A stretch of 64,000 nt of DNA from Enterobacter cloacae (lineage in GTDB: Bacteria > Pseudomonadota > Gammaproteobacteria > Enterobacterales > Enterobacteriaceae), in the NCBI GenBank assembly GCA_014169315.1, contig AP022133.1, positions 1,054,001 to 1,118,000 on the forward strand, given 5' to 3'. A model generated the notes under the pieces. The model was not told where the DNA came from and made no database searches. It worked only from the letters and a program-made list of their open reading frames with translations. Of the stretch, positions 1 through 9,553 are shown one piece after another; position 1 is the first letter of the stretch, and every line of letters starts with the position of its first letter. The position numbers were made by a program, and so were the translations under genes.

Positions 1-90
1 TATTGACCCTAAGTATAAGAGGAAAGTCGCCTTGCAATCACTAAAGCCAGTAGACTACTGCTAATTATTGGGATGAAGACAGAGAATAAA

Positions 91-762
91 ATGAAGGATA
101 ACAGCGCGATCCTGACGATTGCTGATGTTGGTTACCGGGTGGGCGACACCACAATTCTGGAAAACGTCAGTTTTACCGTCTCACCTGGGGAGTTTCGTTT
201 AATTACCGGCCCGTCGGGCTGCGGAAAAAGCACCTTACTGAAAATCATCGCGTCGCTGCTAAGCCCAACCTCGGGAAGGATTTTTTTCGACGGAAAGGAC
301 ATTGCCACGCTCTCGCCAGAGCATTATCGCCAGCAGGTTTCTTACTCGGTACAAACGCCTGCCCTGTTTGGTGAAACGGTTTATGACAACCTGATTTTCC
401 CCTGGCAAATCCGTCATCAGACGCCTGATCCCGCACGGTTAATTGCCGATCTGGAACGTTTTGGTTTGTCGCAGGAAACGCTCACAAAATCCGTTTCCGA
501 ACTTTCCGGCGGTGAAAAACAGCGCGTCTCATTGATCCGTAACCTGCAGTTTTTACCAAAGGTCCTGCTGCTGGATGAAATTACCAGTGCGCTGGATGAC
601 GTCAACAAGCGCAATGTGAATGACATTATCCACCGCTATGCGAAGGAGCAGAACATTGCCGTGCTGTGGGTGACGCACGACGTGAGTGAAATAGAACACG
701 CGGATGAAGTGATGAGACTGCAGCCGCAGGGTAGTCAAAAGCGGGAGACACATCGTGGGTGA
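91..762 (+). CDS. fetA: FetA, ATP-binding subunit of the FetAB iron exporter
   Basis: ABC-type ATPase that pairs with the membrane protein FetB; in E. coli FetAB exports iron and lowers H2O2 stress. Walker A GPSGCGKST lies near residues 40-48, the signature is LSGGEKQ, and Walker B is VLLLDEIT, followed by a WVTHD switch histidine. The protein aligns over its whole length with E. coli YbbL/FetA. The start at 91 gives MKDNSAIL, which matches the family's N-terminus; an in-frame ATG at 73 is possible and neither has a strong ribosome binding site. It overlaps fetB by 8 bases, implying translational coupling in a two-gene operon. Confidence 0.93.
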   Translation: MKDNSAILTIADVGYRVGDTTILENVSFTVSPGEFRLITGPSGCGKSTLLKIIASLLSPTSGRIFFDGKDIATLSPEHYRQQVSYSVQTPALFGETVYDNLIFPWQIRHQTPDPARLIADLERFGLSQETLTKSVSELSGGEKQRVSLIRNLQFLPKVLLLDEITSALDDVNKRNVNDIIHRYAKEQNIAVLWVTHDVSEIEHADEVMRLQPQGSQKRETHRG

Positions 763-1537
763 ACACAACATTACCAACGAATCGCTGGCGTTTTCGATGG
801 TGCTGGTACTGGTGGCGATTATCGTTAGCTATCGGGAGAAGCTGGGGCTGGAAAAGGACATTATCTGGAGCATCTGCCGTGCAGTGGTTCAGCTGGTGCT
901 CGTGGGCTATGTGCTCAAGTACATCTTCAATGTCGATAATGCGGTGCTGACGCTACTGATGGTGCTGTTTATCTGCTTCAACGCGGCGTGGAACGCGCAA
1001 AAACGCAGTAAATACATTGATAAGGCGTTTGTCTCTTCGTTTATCGCCATTACCACCGGAACGGCACTAACGCTGGCAGTGCTGGTGTTCTCAGGCTCCA
1101 TTGCCTTTACGCCGATGCAGGTTATCCCCATTTCCGGGATGATTGCGGGTAATGCGATGGTGGCGGTAGGGCTGTGCTACAACAATCTGGGACAACGCTT
1201 TAGCAGTGAACAACAGCAGCTGCAGGAGAAACTAAGCCTCGGGGCGACGCCGAAAATCGCGTCGGCACGACTGATTCGCGAGAGTATTCGCTCGTCGCTG
1301 ATCCCGACGGTAGACTCGGCTAAAACGGTTGGGCTGGTGAGCTTACCGGGAATGATGTCGGGGCTGATTTTTGCCGGGATTGACCCGGTAAAAGCCATTA
1401 AGTATCAGATTATGGTGACATTTATGTTGCTTTCGACGGCAAGCCTGTCGACCATTATTGCCTGCTACTTAACCTACCGGAAGTTTTACAATGCGCGCCA
1501 TCAACTGGTGGTTGCGCAGTTGAAAAACGTGCGGTGA
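755..1537 (+). CDS. fetB: FetB, membrane subunit of the FetAB iron exporter
   Basis: Polytopic inner-membrane protein of the UPF0014/FetB family, 260 residues, about seven hydrophobic segments. It is the permease partner of FetA. It starts at a GTG inside the end of fetA (8-base overlap), giving VGEHNITNESLAF, which aligns with E. coli MNSHNITNESLAL. The conserved block GLVSLPGMMSGLIFAGIDP is present near residues 190-210. The gene ends just before a strong hairpin. Identification is firm from near-identity to E. coli YbbM. Confidence 0.93.
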   Translation: MGEHNITNESLAFSMVLVLVAIIVSYREKLGLEKDIIWSICRAVVQLVLVGYVLKYIFNVDNAVLTLLMVLFICFNAAWNAQKRSKYIDKAFVSSFIAITTGTALTLAVLVFSGSIAFTPMQVIPISGMIAGNAMVAVGLCYNNLGQRFSSEQQQLQEKLSLGATPKIASARLIRESIRSSLIPTVDSAKTVGLVSLPGMMSGLIFAGIDPVKAIKYQIMVTFMLLSTASLSTIIACYLTYRKFYNARHQLVVAQLKNVR

Positions 1538-1540
1538 ATT

Positions 1541-1573
1541 GCCCCTCACCCCTCAGAAGAGAGGGTGAGGGGC
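1541..1573. terminator. Bidirectional hairpin between fetB and cnoX
   Basis: Inverted repeat GCCCCTCACCC...GGGTGAGGGGC with a short loop, followed by an ATTTT run on the + side. It separates the convergent fetB and cnoX. The stem belongs to the CCCTCTC/GAGAGGG intergenic hairpin type seen again near 8322, 54360 and 62185. Confidence 0.8.
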
Positions 1574-1581
1574 ATTTTGCA

Positions 1582-2436
1582 TCAGTACAACAGCGCGTAC
1601 AGTTGACGACGATACTTCGATGCCAGCGCGTCACCGGTACCCAGTGCGGCCAGAATTTCCTGGAACATTTTACGCGCCTGGCCGTCGGCGGCAGCCAGAT
1701 CTTTTTGCAGATGGCTGAACAGCAATTCCAGTGCCTCTTCGTTACGCCCTACCTGGTGCAGTTGCAGTGCCAGCTGGCTTGCCAGTGCAGCATCGGCCGG
1801 GTTGTCCGCGACCTGCTGTTGTAGCAGCTGGATCTCGGGAGTATCCGCCGCCTGTTTCAGCAGTTCAATTTGCGCCACCAGCCCCTGATAACGGGTATCC
1901 TGATCCTGCATAGGGATCGTTTTCAGGACAGCTTCTGCATCTTCTGAACGGTGCAGGGCAATCTGCGTCTCAGCCAGCAGCAGGCCAATCTGGCTATTCT
2001 GATTCGACAGCTGCCACGCATCTTTCAGCAGCGGCAGCGCCTCGTCATATTTGCCTTCCTGCATCAGCGCGACGGCTTCCTGCGCTTTCAGCTCTTCTTC
2101 GCGTGGCAGAACTTTATCCAGCAGGGCGCGAATTGCTTCTTCAGGCTGCGGCCCCTGGAAGCCATCGACAGGCTGACCATTCTGGAACAGATACACTGTT
2201 GGGATCGCACGCAGGCCAAACTGAGATGCCACCATTGGCTCAGCATCGCAGTCAAGTTTTGCGAGAATGAACTGACCATTGTATTGCGCGGCAAGGCTTT
2301 CCAGTACCGGCGTCAGCTGCAGACAGTGTTGGCTGCGTTCAGACCAGAAGTAGAACAGCACCGGCTTAGCCATCGATTGTTCGAGGACCTGTTGCAGGTT
2401 AGCTTCAGTAATGTTGACGATATTCTGTACGGACAT
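1582..2436 (-). CDS. cnoX: CnoX (YbbN), thioredoxin-fold chaperedoxin
   Basis: Redox-active holdase that protects proteins from bleach-type oxidation and hands them to GroEL and DnaK (established for E. coli CnoX/YbbN, also 284 residues). An N-terminal thioredoxin domain (about 1-110) carries the degenerate active site SQHC at residues 35-38 instead of CGPC, as in the E. coli protein. The C-terminal half is helical with TPR-like repeats ([21 protein letters not shown] and following). It lies 58 bases downstream of ybbO on the same strand. Confidence 0.94.
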   Translation of the reverse strand: MSVQNIVNITEANLQQVLEQSMAKPVLFYFWSERSQHCLQLTPVLESLAAQYNGQFILAKLDCDAEPMVASQFGLRAIPTVYLFQNGQPVDGFQGPQPEEAIRALLDKVLPREEELKAQEAVALMQEGKYDEALPLLKDAWQLSNQNSQIGLLLAETQIALHRSEDAEAVLKTIPMQDQDTRYQGLVAQIELLKQAADTPEIQLLQQQVADNPADAALASQLALQLHQVGRNEEALELLFSHLQKDLAAADGQARKMFQEILAALGTGDALASKYRRQLYALLY

Positions 2437-2494
2437 GAGGCATTCTCTTTTATCGGTTTGTTCTTTACATGGGGGTCAGCGACGACGCTTCAAC

Positions 2495-3304
2495 TCAGCC
2501 GTGTAAAATTTTGTCCATCACCCGGCCTGGCAGCAGGCGTTTTAACCACCCTACGGCATGGGTCACCAGCGTCACCGGGTAGCGCATTTTGGGGTTATCA
2601 CTCTCAAAAGCATGGCGCACTTTGGCGACAACGGCTTCTGGCCCCAGCGTAAAACGTGCGGCGATGCCGGGGTTTTCGACCGGTTTGTCCGACTGCGTCT
2701 GGTTGACGTTGTCGGTAAAACGGGTGCGGATAGGGCCGGGTTCAATCAGGCTCACCTTAATACCGCTGTGGCGCAGTTCCATGCGCAGGGCATCAGACCA
2801 TGCCTCCAGCGCATATTTGCTGGCGGCATAGGCTCCACGGCCTGGGGTAGAGATCAGCCCCATGACCGAGGAGGTCATCACGATGCGCCCTTCATCATGC
2901 GGTAGCATGGCGGGGAGCAGGCGCATGGTCAGCTGATGTACGCCGAAGAAGTTAGTGGAAAACTGGTGCTCCAGCTGTTCCCGCGAGATGGTCTCCAGCG
3001 GGCCGTAAACACCGTAACCGGCATTATTGAACAGGCCGAACAAACGGTTGTTCGTCAGGGTAATGACCTCGTCGGCGGCGCGTTCAACGCTCTCTGGTGA
3101 ATCCAGATCCAGCAATATGCCAGTAAAGCCCATCCCGTTCATGCGTTCGACATCGTTGGGTTTACGGCAGGCAGCCAGAACCCAAAAACCCTGACGTTTC
3201 AATTCGAGGGCACTCTCGAGGCCAATTCCGCTGGAACATCCTGTTATTAAGACCGATTTTTGCATAACTTTACCTGTCAGGATCTCAGCTGTTTGAGAAG
3301 TCAT
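2495..3304 (-). CDS. ybbO: YbbO, short-chain dehydrogenase
   Basis: NADP-dependent short-chain dehydrogenase/reductase of 269 residues; E. coli YbbO reduces aldehydes and retinal-like substrates in vitro. The Rossmann nucleotide motif TGCSSGIG is at about residues 21-28, NNAG follows, and the catalytic Tyr/Lys pair is in YAASK. The family start MTSQTAEILTGKVMQ is chosen; a second Met (MQKSVLITG) could also serve. It overlaps the 3' end of tesA by 20 bases, so the two are probably co-transcribed. Confidence 0.92.
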   Translation of the reverse strand: MTSQTAEILTGKVMQKSVLITGCSSGIGLESALELKRQGFWVLAACRKPNDVERMNGMGFTGILLDLDSPESVERAADEVITLTNNRLFGLFNNAGYGVYGPLETISREQLEHQFSTNFFGVHQLTMRLLPAMLPHDEGRIVMTSSVMGLISTPGRGAYAASKYALEAWSDALRMELRHSGIKVSLIEPGPIRTRFTDNVNQTQSDKPVENPGIAARFTLGPEAVVAKVRHAFESDNPKMRYPVTLVTHAVGWLKRLLPGRVMDKILHG

Positions 3305-3917
3305 GTTTAACTAAAGGAGCCAGCCGCGTTGCCATCCAGTCGGCAATAAACGGCTGAGCATCGCGATTGGGGTGAATACCATCGTCTTGCATCCATTGGG
3401 GTTTCAGATAGACCTCTTCCATGAAAAATGGCAGCAGCGGAATATCAAACTCTTTGGCAAGCTTAGGGTAGATCGCGCTAAAGGACTCATTATACCGACG
3501 ACCATAGTTTGCGGGCAGGCGAATTTGCATCAGCAGCGGCTGGGCGTTAGCCGCCTTAATGTCCTGCAAAATGGTGCTCAGCGCTTGTTCTGTTTGCTGG
3601 GGCTGGAAGCCGCGTAAACCATCATTACCGCCGAGTTCGACCAGCACCCAGCGCGGTTGATGTTGTTTGAGTAAAGCCGGCAGGCGCGACAAGCCTTGCT
3701 GCGAGGTATCGCCGCTGATGCTGGCATTAATCACCGGCGTCGTGTTCCGCCATTTGTCATTGAGCAGAGCAGGCCAGGCTGCGCTGGCCGCCATGCGATA
3801 GCCTGCGCTCAGGCTGTCACCCAGAACCAGTAACGTGTCCGCTGCGGCTGCGCGGAAGGTCATCAGAATCAAAAACAGGAAGGGCAAATGCCAGCGGAAA
3901 ACATTGTTGAAGTTCAT
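3285..3917 (-). CDS. tesA: TesA, periplasmic acyl-CoA thioesterase I / lysophospholipase L1
   Basis: Multifunctional esterase, thioesterase and lysophospholipase of the SGNH hydrolase family. A cleavable signal peptide (about residues 1-26, ending FRAAAA) sends it to the periplasm. Block I GDSLS contains the nucleophile Ser (about residue 35), GGND supplies block III, and DGIHPN supplies the catalytic Asp and His. The start at 3917 gives MNFNNVFRWHLPF as in E. coli (210 residues). The first 30 bases of the gene are also the first 30 bases of ybbA on the opposite strand. Confidence 0.94.
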   Translation of the reverse strand: MNFNNVFRWHLPFLFLILMTFRAAAADTLLVLGDSLSAGYRMAASAAWPALLNDKWRNTTPVINASISGDTSQQGLSRLPALLKQHQPRWVLVELGGNDGLRGFQPQQTEQALSTILQDIKAANAQPLLMQIRLPANYGRRYNESFSAIYPKLAKEFDIPLLPFFMEEVYLKPQWMQDDGIHPNRDAQPFIADWMATRLAPLVKHDFSNS

Positions 3918-4574
3918 CGTCTTAAGAAGTCCGTCGGTCAGGGGGAGCACGAGCTGTCCATCCTCACCGGAGTTGAACTCGTTGTCAAACGTGCCGAAAC
4001 CATCGCGCTGATTGGCGAATCAGGTTCTGGCAAATCCACGTTGCTGGCAATTTTAGCCGGGCTGGATGACGGCAGCAGTGGCGAGGTCAACCTGGTCGGC
4101 CAGCCGTTGCACGCACTTGATGAAGAGGCACGTGCTGCACTGCGCGCCCGGCATATTGGCTTTGTCTTTCAGTCCTTTATGCTCATTCCTACCCTGAATG
4201 CTCTGGAAAACGTTGAATTACCGGGATTACTGCGCGGGGAGAATATCCGCCAGAGCCGCGAACATGCCAGAACATTGCTGGAACAGCTGGGATTGGGTAA
4301 CCGCCTCGATCACCTTCCGGCGCAGCTTTCCGGGGGGGAGCAACAGCGCGTTGCACTGGCTCGCGCCTTTAATGGTCGCCCGGAGGTCCTGTTTGCTGAT
4401 GAACCCACCGGGAACCTTGACCGTAAAACCGGAGACAAGATTGCCGACCTGCTGTTTTCGCTCAACCGTGAACATGGCACCACGCTGATTCTGGTCACCC
4501 ACGATCCACAGCTGGCCGCCCGCTGTGACCGTCGCCTGCGGCTGGTCAACGGTATTCTTCAGGAGGAAGCATGA
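3888..4574 (+). CDS. ybbA: YbbA, ABC transporter ATP-binding protein
   Basis: MacB/LolD-type ATPase partner of YbbP, 228 residues. Walker A GESGSGKST lies at about residues 43-51, signature LSGGEQQRVALARAF, Walker B VLFADEPTGNLD. Such ATPases work with FtsX-type permeases as mechanotransmitters. In E. coli the YbbAP complex has been linked to TesA, which fits the divergent, overlapping gene arrangement here. It overlaps ybbP by 4 bases. Confidence 0.93.
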   Translation: MPAENIVEVHRLKKSVGQGEHELSILTGVELVVKRAETIALIGESGSGKSTLLAILAGLDDGSSGEVNLVGQPLHALDEEARAALRARHIGFVFQSFMLIPTLNALENVELPGLLRGENIRQSREHARTLLEQLGLGNRLDHLPAQLSGGEQQRVALARAFNGRPEVLFADEPTGNLDRKTGDKIADLLFSLNREHGTTLILVTHDPQLAARCDRRLRLVNGILQEEA

Positions 4575-6985
4575 TTGCCCGCTGGTTCTGGCGCGAATGG
4601 CGCTCACCTTCGCTGCTGATTGTCTGGCTGGCGTTGAGCCTGGCGGTGGCCTGCGTGCTGGCACTCGGCAGCATCAGCGACCGCATGGAGAAAGGGTTAA
4701 GCCAGCAAAGCCGGGAATTTATGGCGGGCGACAGAACGCTGCAAAGCTCGCGTGCCGTCCCGCCGGACTGGATTGACGAAGCGCGCAAGCGGGGGCTGAA
4801 GGTTGGGGAGCAGATTAGCTTCCAGACCATGACCTTCGCGGGTGACACACCGCAGCTGGCGAGCGTCAAAGCGGTTGATGACATCTACCCGATGTACGGT
4901 GAGCTGCAGACCAGCCCGTCAGGGTTAAAACCCAAACCTGGTACGGTGTTGCTGGCACCGCGTCTGATGGCGCTGCTTAACCTGAAAGCGGGTGACAGCA
5001 TTGATGTCGGTGACGCCACGCTGAAGATTACCGGAGAAGTGGTTCAGGAACCTGACTCCGGTTTTAACCCGTTCCAGCTCGCGCCACGGTTACTTATGAA
5101 CACCGCTGACGTGGCGAAAACCCATGCCGTGCTACCGGGAAGCCGCGTGACCTGGCGCTATAAATTTGGCGGTACGCCCGTACAGCTTGGGGAGTATGAA
5201 AAATGGCTTCTGCCGCAGTTAAAGCCAGAGCACCGCTGGTATGGGCTGGAGCAGGACGAAGGGGTACTTGGCAAATCTCTTGAACGTTCTCAGCAATTTC
5301 TGCTGCTTTCGGCGCTATTAACCCTGCTGTTGGCGGTAGCGGCAATCGCCGTTGCGATGGGGCACTACTGCCGCAGCCGTTACGATCTGGTGGCGATCCT
5401 GAAAACCCTGGGGGCCGGGCGGGCGCAACTGCGTAAGTTGATTATCGGCCAGTGGCTGATGGTACTGATGCTGTCAGCGGTGACTGGCGGGGTGATGGGA
5501 TTAGTGTTTGAAAAACTGCTGATGGTGCTGCTGAAACCGGTACTGCCAGCTGCATTACCACCAGCCAGCCTCTGGCCGTGGCTGTGGGCGATGGGGGCAA
5601 TGACGGTGATTTCACTGCTGGTGGGATTGCGCCCGTACCGGCTGCTGATTGCGACGCAGCCGCTGCGTGTGTTACGCCGTGATGTGGTGGCAAACGTCTG
5701 GCCACTGAAATTTTACCTTCCCGCAATTACCGCAGTGGTGGTTGGGCTGCTGGCCTGGTTGATGGGGGGCAGTACGCTACTGTGGGCCGTGCTGGCTGGT
5801 GCGGTCGTACTGGCGCTGTTGTGCGGCGTACTGGGCTGGGTATTGCTCAGGCTCCTGAAGGGGGGCACGGTAAAATCGCTTCCCGTACGGCTGGCGGTTA
5901 ACCGTTTGCTGCATCAACCGTGGTCAACGCTGAGCCAGCTTTCAGCGTTTTCGCTGTCGTTTATGCTGCTGGCTCTTCTGCTGGTGCTGCGTGGCGATCT
6001 GCTGGATCGCTGGCAACAGCAGCTTCCGCCGGAAAGCCCGAACTATTTTCTGATCAACATTGCGCCTGAACAGGTCGCCCCGCTGAAGGCATTTCTCTCG
6101 CAACACCAGATTGTGCCGGAATCGTTCTATCCGGTTGTTCGCGCGCGTCTGACGCAGATCAACGGCCAGCCAACGGAGAGCAACAAGGACGAGGCGCTTA
6201 ACCGCGAGCTGAACCTGACCTGGCAGGAGAAGCGTCCCGATCACAATCCGCTTATCGCCGGAACCTGGCCGCCAAAAGTGGGTGAAGTTTCAATGGAAGA
6301 GGGGCTGGCCACACGCCTGAATATCAGGCTGGGGGATTCAGTGACCTTTACCGGTGACACCCAGGATTTCAGTGCGAAAGTGACCAGCCTGCGCAAAGTG
6401 GACTGGGAAAGCCTGCGACCAAACTTCTTCTTTATCTTCCCGGCAGGCGCGCTGGACGGGCAGCCGCAGAGCTGGCTCACCAGCTTCCGCTGGGAAAACG
6501 GCAACGGGATGCTGACCCAGCTTAATCGCGAATTCCCGACCGTGAGCCTGCTGGATATTGGTGCGATCCTGAAGCAAGTAGGACAAGTACTGGAGCAGGT
6601 GAGCCGTGCCCTCGAGGTGATGGTCGTACTGGTTACCCTCTGCGGTGTTCTGTTGCTGCTGGCACAGGTGCAGGTTGGGATGCGTCAGCGCTATCAGGAA
6701 CTGGTGGTTTACCGCACACTGGGGGCGAGTAAGCGGCTGCTGCGTGCAACGCTCTGGAGTGAGTTCGCCCTGCTGGGGCTGGTGGCAGGCCTGGTGGCGG
6801 CTATTGGTGCGGAGACAGCACTGGCGATGCTGCAGACGAAAGTCTTCGACTTCCCGTGGGAACCTGACTGGCGGCTGTGGCTCACGCTACCGATCTGCGG
6901 CGCGCTACTGTTATCACTCTGTGGCGGCTGGCTCGGCACGCGATTGCTCAAAGGTAAAGCGCTGTTCCGGCAGTTTGTTAGTTAG
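4571..6985 (+). CDS. ybbP: YbbP, FtsX-like ABC transporter permease
   Basis: Large inner-membrane permease of 804 residues with duplicated FtsX-type membrane blocks and big periplasmic segments. An N-terminal anchor (about residues 10-30) is followed by a periplasmic domain, then membrane groups near residues 240-430, 465-490 and 690-790. It forms a transporter with YbbA; the start codon overlaps the ybbA stop (ATGA). The substrate is not established; involvement in handling hydrophobic molecules in the envelope is inferred from its tie to TesA. Confidence 0.92.
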   Translation: MIARWFWREWRSPSLLIVWLALSLAVACVLALGSISDRMEKGLSQQSREFMAGDRTLQSSRAVPPDWIDEARKRGLKVGEQISFQTMTFAGDTPQLASVKAVDDIYPMYGELQTSPSGLKPKPGTVLLAPRLMALLNLKAGDSIDVGDATLKITGEVVQEPDSGFNPFQLAPRLLMNTADVAKTHAVLPGSRVTWRYKFGGTPVQLGEYEKWLLPQLKPEHRWYGLEQDEGVLGKSLERSQQFLLLSALLTLLLAVAAIAVAMGHYCRSRYDLVAILKTLGAGRAQLRKLIIGQWLMVLMLSAVTGGVMGLVFEKLLMVLLKPVLPAALPPASLWPWLWAMGAMTVISLLVGLRPYRLLIATQPLRVLRRDVVANVWPLKFYLPAITAVVVGLLAWLMGGSTLLWAVLAGAVVLALLCGVLGWVLLRLLKGGTVKSLPVRLAVNRLLHQPWSTLSQLSAFSLSFMLLALLLVLRGDLLDRWQQQLPPESPNYFLINIAPEQVAPLKAFLSQHQIVPESFYPVVRARLTQINGQPTESNKDEALNRELNLTWQEKRPDHNPLIAGTWPPKVGEVSMEEGLATRLNIRLGDSVTFTGDTQDFSAKVTSLRKVDWESLRPNFFFIFPAGALDGQPQSWLTSFRWENGNGMLTQLNREFPTVSLLDIGAILKQVGQVLEQVSRALEVMVVLVTLCGVLLLLAQVQVGMRQRYQELVVYRTLGASKRLLRATLWSEFALLGLVAGLVAAIGAETALAMLQTKVFDFPWEPDWRLWLTLPICGALLLSLCGGWLGTRLLKGKALFRQFVS

Positions 6986-6998
6986 TTTACCTCCGTGA

Positions 6999-7080
6999 TG
7001 ATTACGTACCGGTTTATATGCTGGTACGTAATCACTTAGTAGCACAGATTGGTAACAGGCGTCATTTTAGTAGCACAAAT
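6999..7080 (+). promoter_or_regulatory. Inverted repeat and paired direct repeats upstream of the porin
   Basis: A perfect 12-base inverted repeat (TGATTACGTACC at 6999-7010, GGTACGTAATCA at 7023-7034) lies just after ybbP. It is followed by two copies of TTAGTAGCACA(G/A)AT at 7036-7049 and 7067-7080, whose starts are 31 bases apart, about three helical turns. There is no U-run after the hairpin, so it does not look like a simple terminator. Spacing and position suggest binding sites controlling the porin; the factor is unknown. Confidence 0.5.
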
Positions 7081-7167
7081 CATTAAAAAACCGCACACAC
7101 AGTCATAGTATTTCCAGTTAATATTCACCAGCTAAATATTTAGTGGCGTGTCTATCAAGGAAAAATA

Positions 7168-8313
7168 ATGACTATAAAAAAATCAGCGCTGGCGGCAACG
7201 ATCGGCGCGGCAGTGGCATTGACGTCTTTTGCATCTCAGGCGGAAATCACCGTTCTTAAACAAGATCCACAGGCGGGTAACCCGCTGAGCCGTCTGAACT
7301 TCACCGTTGGCGGCAGTATCCGTCCTCAGTTCAACATGATGACGGGCGATGGCGACAAAGGCTCCTACAAGCGTAACGGCTTCGACGGCGGTACCCGTTT
7401 CCGTTTCGCAGCGGACTACTACCTGTTTGATGACATCAGCTGGGTAAGCTACTACGAGCTGGGTGTCAACATTCCTGCGCTGTTCAACTGGGATAATCAC
7501 TACAAAGAGGGGGCTAACGACACCTCTCGCCGTATGCTGTATACCGGTCTGAAGAGCGACACCTGGGGTACGCTGACCTTCGGTCAACAGAACAGCGTTT
7601 ACTATGATGTGGTGGGTGCGAAAACCGATATCTGGGACTACGACATGATTGGTCAGGCACCAGGTAACGGTATCAACGGCGACTACGACGGTTCTTACCG
7701 TTCACGTAAAATGCTGAAATACAAGAAAACTGTGGGCGATGCTGATATCTATGCATCCTACCTGTTCGAAGACAACGAATACCTGCCAGGCAACGGCCTG
7801 CGTTACAAACGTAAAGGCGGCGGTTCACTGGGTCTGGATTATCACCTGACCAAAGATCTGACCTGGGGTACGGCGTGGAACTACACCCGTGCGGATATGC
7901 GTAACCCGGAAAATGGCGATAGCGAAACGTACAACCAGAACATCCTGGGGACTGCGCTGAGCTGGAAACCTGACAACTGGACCTTCTCTGCTGGCGGCGG
8001 CTGGTACCAGAACTTCCTGACCACCAAAAAAGTATCCACTGACGACTACTTTGCGGGTGATGCATGGGGTATTGAGTACTTCGCAGGCTACAAATTCCCA
8101 ATCAATCAGTATGCGGTTAAATCCATCCAGCCTTACTTCATGGGTGACCGTATTGAATACGTGAATGGCCGTAACTACCAGCGCATCGACAACGGTGTGG
8201 GTATCAGCTTCCAGCTGGATTACGGTTTCCGTGTTGATTACGAACACGTGTTCACCTCCAGCACCGACGATCTGGGCGATATGAACCTGGTCCGTCTGCG
8301 TTACGACTTCTAA
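7168..8313 (+). CDS. Outer-membrane porin (Gram-negative porin family)
   Basis: Secreted beta-barrel protein of 381 residues. The signal peptide MTIKKSALAATIGAAVALTS...ASQA is cleaved near residue 25. The mature chain shows alternating aromatic strands, a GDYDGSYRSRKMLKYKK-type loop, and a C-terminal Phe (LVRLRYDF) required for BAM recognition. It resembles the trimeric general porins more than OprD or LamB. E. coli K-12 has an rhs element at this position, so this is a lineage-specific gene. Its leader contains paired repeats suggestive of specific regulation. Confidence 0.8.
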   Translation: MTIKKSALAATIGAAVALTSFASQAEITVLKQDPQAGNPLSRLNFTVGGSIRPQFNMMTGDGDKGSYKRNGFDGGTRFRFAADYYLFDDISWVSYYELGVNIPALFNWDNHYKEGANDTSRRMLYTGLKSDTWGTLTFGQQNSVYYDVVGAKTDIWDYDMIGQAPGNGINGDYDGSYRSRKMLKYKKTVGDADIYASYLFEDNEYLPGNGLRYKRKGGGSLGLDYHLTKDLTWGTAWNYTRADMRNPENGDSETYNQNILGTALSWKPDNWTFSAGGGWYQNFLTTKKVSTDDYFAGDAWGIEYFAGYKFPINQYAVKSIQPYFMGDRIEYVNGRNYQRIDNGVGISFQLDYGFRVDYEHVFTSSTDDLGDMNLVRLRYDF

Positions 8314-8321
8314 GTTCTGAC

Positions 8322-8388
8322 CCTCTCCCGGAAAGGGAGAGGGGAAACATGCAGGCCGGGTAAGGCGTAGCCGTCACCCGGCTTTTTT
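8322..8388. terminator. Tandem hairpins between porin and selU
   Basis: Two hairpins separate convergent genes: CCTCTCCC-GGAAA-GGGAGAGG at about 8324-8344, and GCCGGGT...ACCCGGC at 8355-8382 followed by TTTTTT. The second belongs to the REP-like GCCGGGT-N-GGCGTAGCC-N-ACCCGGC family also found at 14756 and 52801. Confidence 0.75.
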
Positions 8389-9458
8389 CAGCGTGCAAGC
8401 CACCCGGCAACCTCTTCGAACGTTCCGCGATAGACAATCTTGTCCGCTTTCTTTTCAAGCTGATAGCGGTACATCGGGTCGTAATAGTCATTCAGCAGCG
8501 GCGCAAGCCAGCTAACGTGTGCTCCGGTTCCACCTGAACGTTGCTGTTCCAGGAGCGCGACATCCAACAGCGCTGTGAATTCAGCAAAGCGCTGCAGCCC
8601 CAGACGGCGGCGAATGGCGAACAGGCCGTGGTGCAGATAGTCGCTGTACTCTTTCCAGCCCAACTCTTCACCGAATGCGGCAGAAAAATCCGCCCACATA
8701 TGGTCGAAATACTCTTCACGCAGACGCTCAAGACGGATTTCAAACGGGTCTTCTACCACGACGATGGCGGCTTGCACCATGCGGTCACGCAGACACTCCG
8801 GCAGGTGGTTAGAGCCAATCATCCGGCCTTCATCTTCGAGCACCCAGCGTGCGGCATCTTTTTTTAACAGCTCAACGGCCAGCTGGTTTTCAAAACTCGC
8901 CTGCGAGAGTTGCGGTGTGAGCGTGCGACCAAACGACGAGCCGCGATGGTGCGCCAGCCCTTCCAGATCGATACCTTGCACATGCTGTTTCACCAGCAGC
9001 GTTTTACCGCTTCCGGTACAGCCGCCAATCAGCACCATCGGTTTTTGCACCTGCTCTGCGGTGGCCTGAATCGCCGCCTGGCGCAGCATTTTATAGCCAC
9101 CTCTGATCAGCGGGTAATCAACGCCGGCCTCTTTTAGCCATGCCTGAGTAATATGCGAGCGCTGGCCGCCGCGCGCGCAGCAGAGATAGCCGTGAGGATG
9201 TGCCAGGCTTGCTTCGCGCCAGGCGTTGATGCGGTCGTCACGGGTTTTACCGGAAACCAGGCTATGACCGAGTGCAAGGGCGGCTTCCGGCCCCTGGCGT
9301 TTATAGCAGGTACCGACGGCGGCGCGTTCGTCATCGTTCATCAAAGGCAGGTTGAGTGCCGCAGGCATCGCACCCTGTGCAAATTCGATCGGCGCGCGAA
9401 CGTCGATTAAAGGGGTATCGGACGCGAGGATCGCGCGATAATCCGTTCCATCGTTCAT
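8388..9458 (-). CDS. selU: SelU (MnmH), tRNA 2-selenouridine synthase
   Basis: Converts 2-thiouridine to 2-selenouridine at the wobble position of tRNA Lys, Glu and Gln, via a geranylated intermediate, using selenophosphate. The N-terminal rhodanese domain (about 1-130) ends in a Cys-containing loop CCARGGQRS at residues 93-101. A P-loop GGCTGSGKT follows at about 145-153, in a C-terminal kinase-like domain. The start at 9458 ([10 protein letters not shown]) matches the E. coli N-terminus; an upstream in-frame Met at 9476 is less likely. Length 356 against 364 in E. coli. Confidence 0.92.
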   Translation of the reverse strand: MNDGTDYRAILASDTPLIDVRAPIEFAQGAMPAALNLPLMNDDERAAVGTCYKRQGPEAALALGHSLVSGKTRDDRINAWREASLAHPHGYLCCARGGQRSHITQAWLKEAGVDYPLIRGGYKMLRQAAIQATAEQVQKPMVLIGGCTGSGKTLLVKQHVQGIDLEGLAHHRGSSFGRTLTPQLSQASFENQLAVELLKKDAARWVLEDEGRMIGSNHLPECLRDRMVQAAIVVVEDPFEIRLERLREEYFDHMWADFSAAFGEELGWKEYSDYLHHGLFAIRRRLGLQRFAEFTALLDVALLEQQRSGGTGAHVSWLAPLLNDYYDPMYRYQLEKKADKIVYRGTFEEVAGWLAR

Positions 9459-9553
9459 GGTTATTCCAGAAATCAAAACAGCAATGGACGACGATTTTAC
9501 GCGCGTGAGATGAAGCCGGGGAAGGGGAAGATCAACTCCCCGGCACTTATCGC

